DNA of 15,300 nt, taken from NCBI GenBank assembly GCA_037446915.1, contig JBBIHP010000073.1, positions 1-15,300 on the forward strand, in the 5' to 3' direction. A program made the position numbers and the translations under genes. Below the pieces are notes generated by a model, which did no database searches, was not told where the DNA came from, and was given only the letters and a program-made list of their open reading frames with translations. This document shows, piece by piece, positions 15,192-15,300 of the stretch. The first letter of the stretch is position 1; each line of letters begins with the position of its first letter. The DNA is from DSXH01 sp037446915. Lineage in GTDB: Bacteria; Bacteroidota; Ignavibacteria; Ignavibacteriales; Melioribacteraceae.

Positions 15192-15300
15192 GTTCTGTAG
15201 CTCCCATTAATTTTTACATAGTCTTCAGAGAAATCACAAGTCCAGCAATTTGCAGATTGATTGCCCTGATTTAATTTTACAACCAATTCAATCAGATCAC
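15188..15300 (-). CDS. argJ: Glutamate N-acetyltransferase / ornithine acetyltransferase (partial, C-terminal end)
   Basis: The minus strand from the window edge to the TGA at 15190-15188 encodes the last 36 residues of a protein ending in NCWTCDFSEDYVKINGSYRT. The final W-T-C-D-x-(S/T)-x-x-Y-V-x-I-N-x-x-Y-R-T is the recognisable C-terminus of ArgJ, and its position directly before argB is the usual one. ArgJ transfers the acetyl group from N-acetylornithine to glutamate, making the pathway cyclic. The N-terminal part, including the self-cleavage threonine site, is outside the window, so mono- or bifunctional activity cannot be told. The stop overlaps the argB TTG by 4 nt. Confidence 0.9.
   Translation of the reverse strand, partial: DLIELVVKLNQGNQSANCWTCDFSEDYVKINGSYRT

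Overview
The window is an AT-rich bacterial segment of closely packed genes. Two putative outer-membrane or periplasmic lipoproteins, a secreted TlpA-type thioredoxin, weak or absent Shine-Dalgarno sites before most genes, and the overall protein character suggest the Bacteroidota/Chlorobiota/Ignavibacteriota group, most likely Ignavibacteria-like. That placement is inferred from protein style and was not tested by search. No rRNA, tRNA, CRISPR array, transposase or phage gene was seen.

Layout. (1) Positions 1-982, minus strand: an AI-2E/PerM-family membrane protein cut by the window edge. (2) 983-1098: a divergent promoter region with an AT-only inverted repeat. (3) 1099-6134, plus strand: a tight four-gene run coding for a GH13 alpha-amylase-type lipoprotein, a three-PAS hybrid-free sensor histidine kinase, a GNAT acetyltransferase with a cysteine-rich N-terminus, and a TlpA-like thioredoxin. 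(4) 6145-6178: an imperfect hairpin between convergent genes. (5) 6177-10974, minus strand: an ABC exporter pair (ATPase then permease, overlapping), a GC-rich perfect hairpin, a small conserved-looking cytoplasmic protein, a COMT/ASMT-type methyltransferase, and an unrecognised lipoprotein that seems internally duplicated. (6) 11088-15300, minus strand: the arginine cluster argJ(end)-argB-argR-argG-argH.

How the genes work together. The arginine genes are the clearest unit. ArgJ recycles the acetyl group from N-acetylornithine, so ArgB (N-acetylglutamate kinase) becomes the natural feedback point, and its N-terminal helix is the type seen in arginine-inhibited kinases. ArgG and ArgH finish citrulline to arginine, and ArgR in mid-operon supplies arginine-dependent transcription control. 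argC, argD and argF are not in the window. The plus-strand run joins surface or periplasmic glucan handling, sensing and redox functions, but no response regulator accompanies the kinase. The ABC/methyltransferase/lipoprotein group is co-directional but its common purpose is not evident.

Nothing here is a demonstrable new defence, mobile or secretion system. The least explained items are the duplicated lipoprotein (6177-7325), the GC-rich palindrome (8761-8782), and the kinase-centred run.
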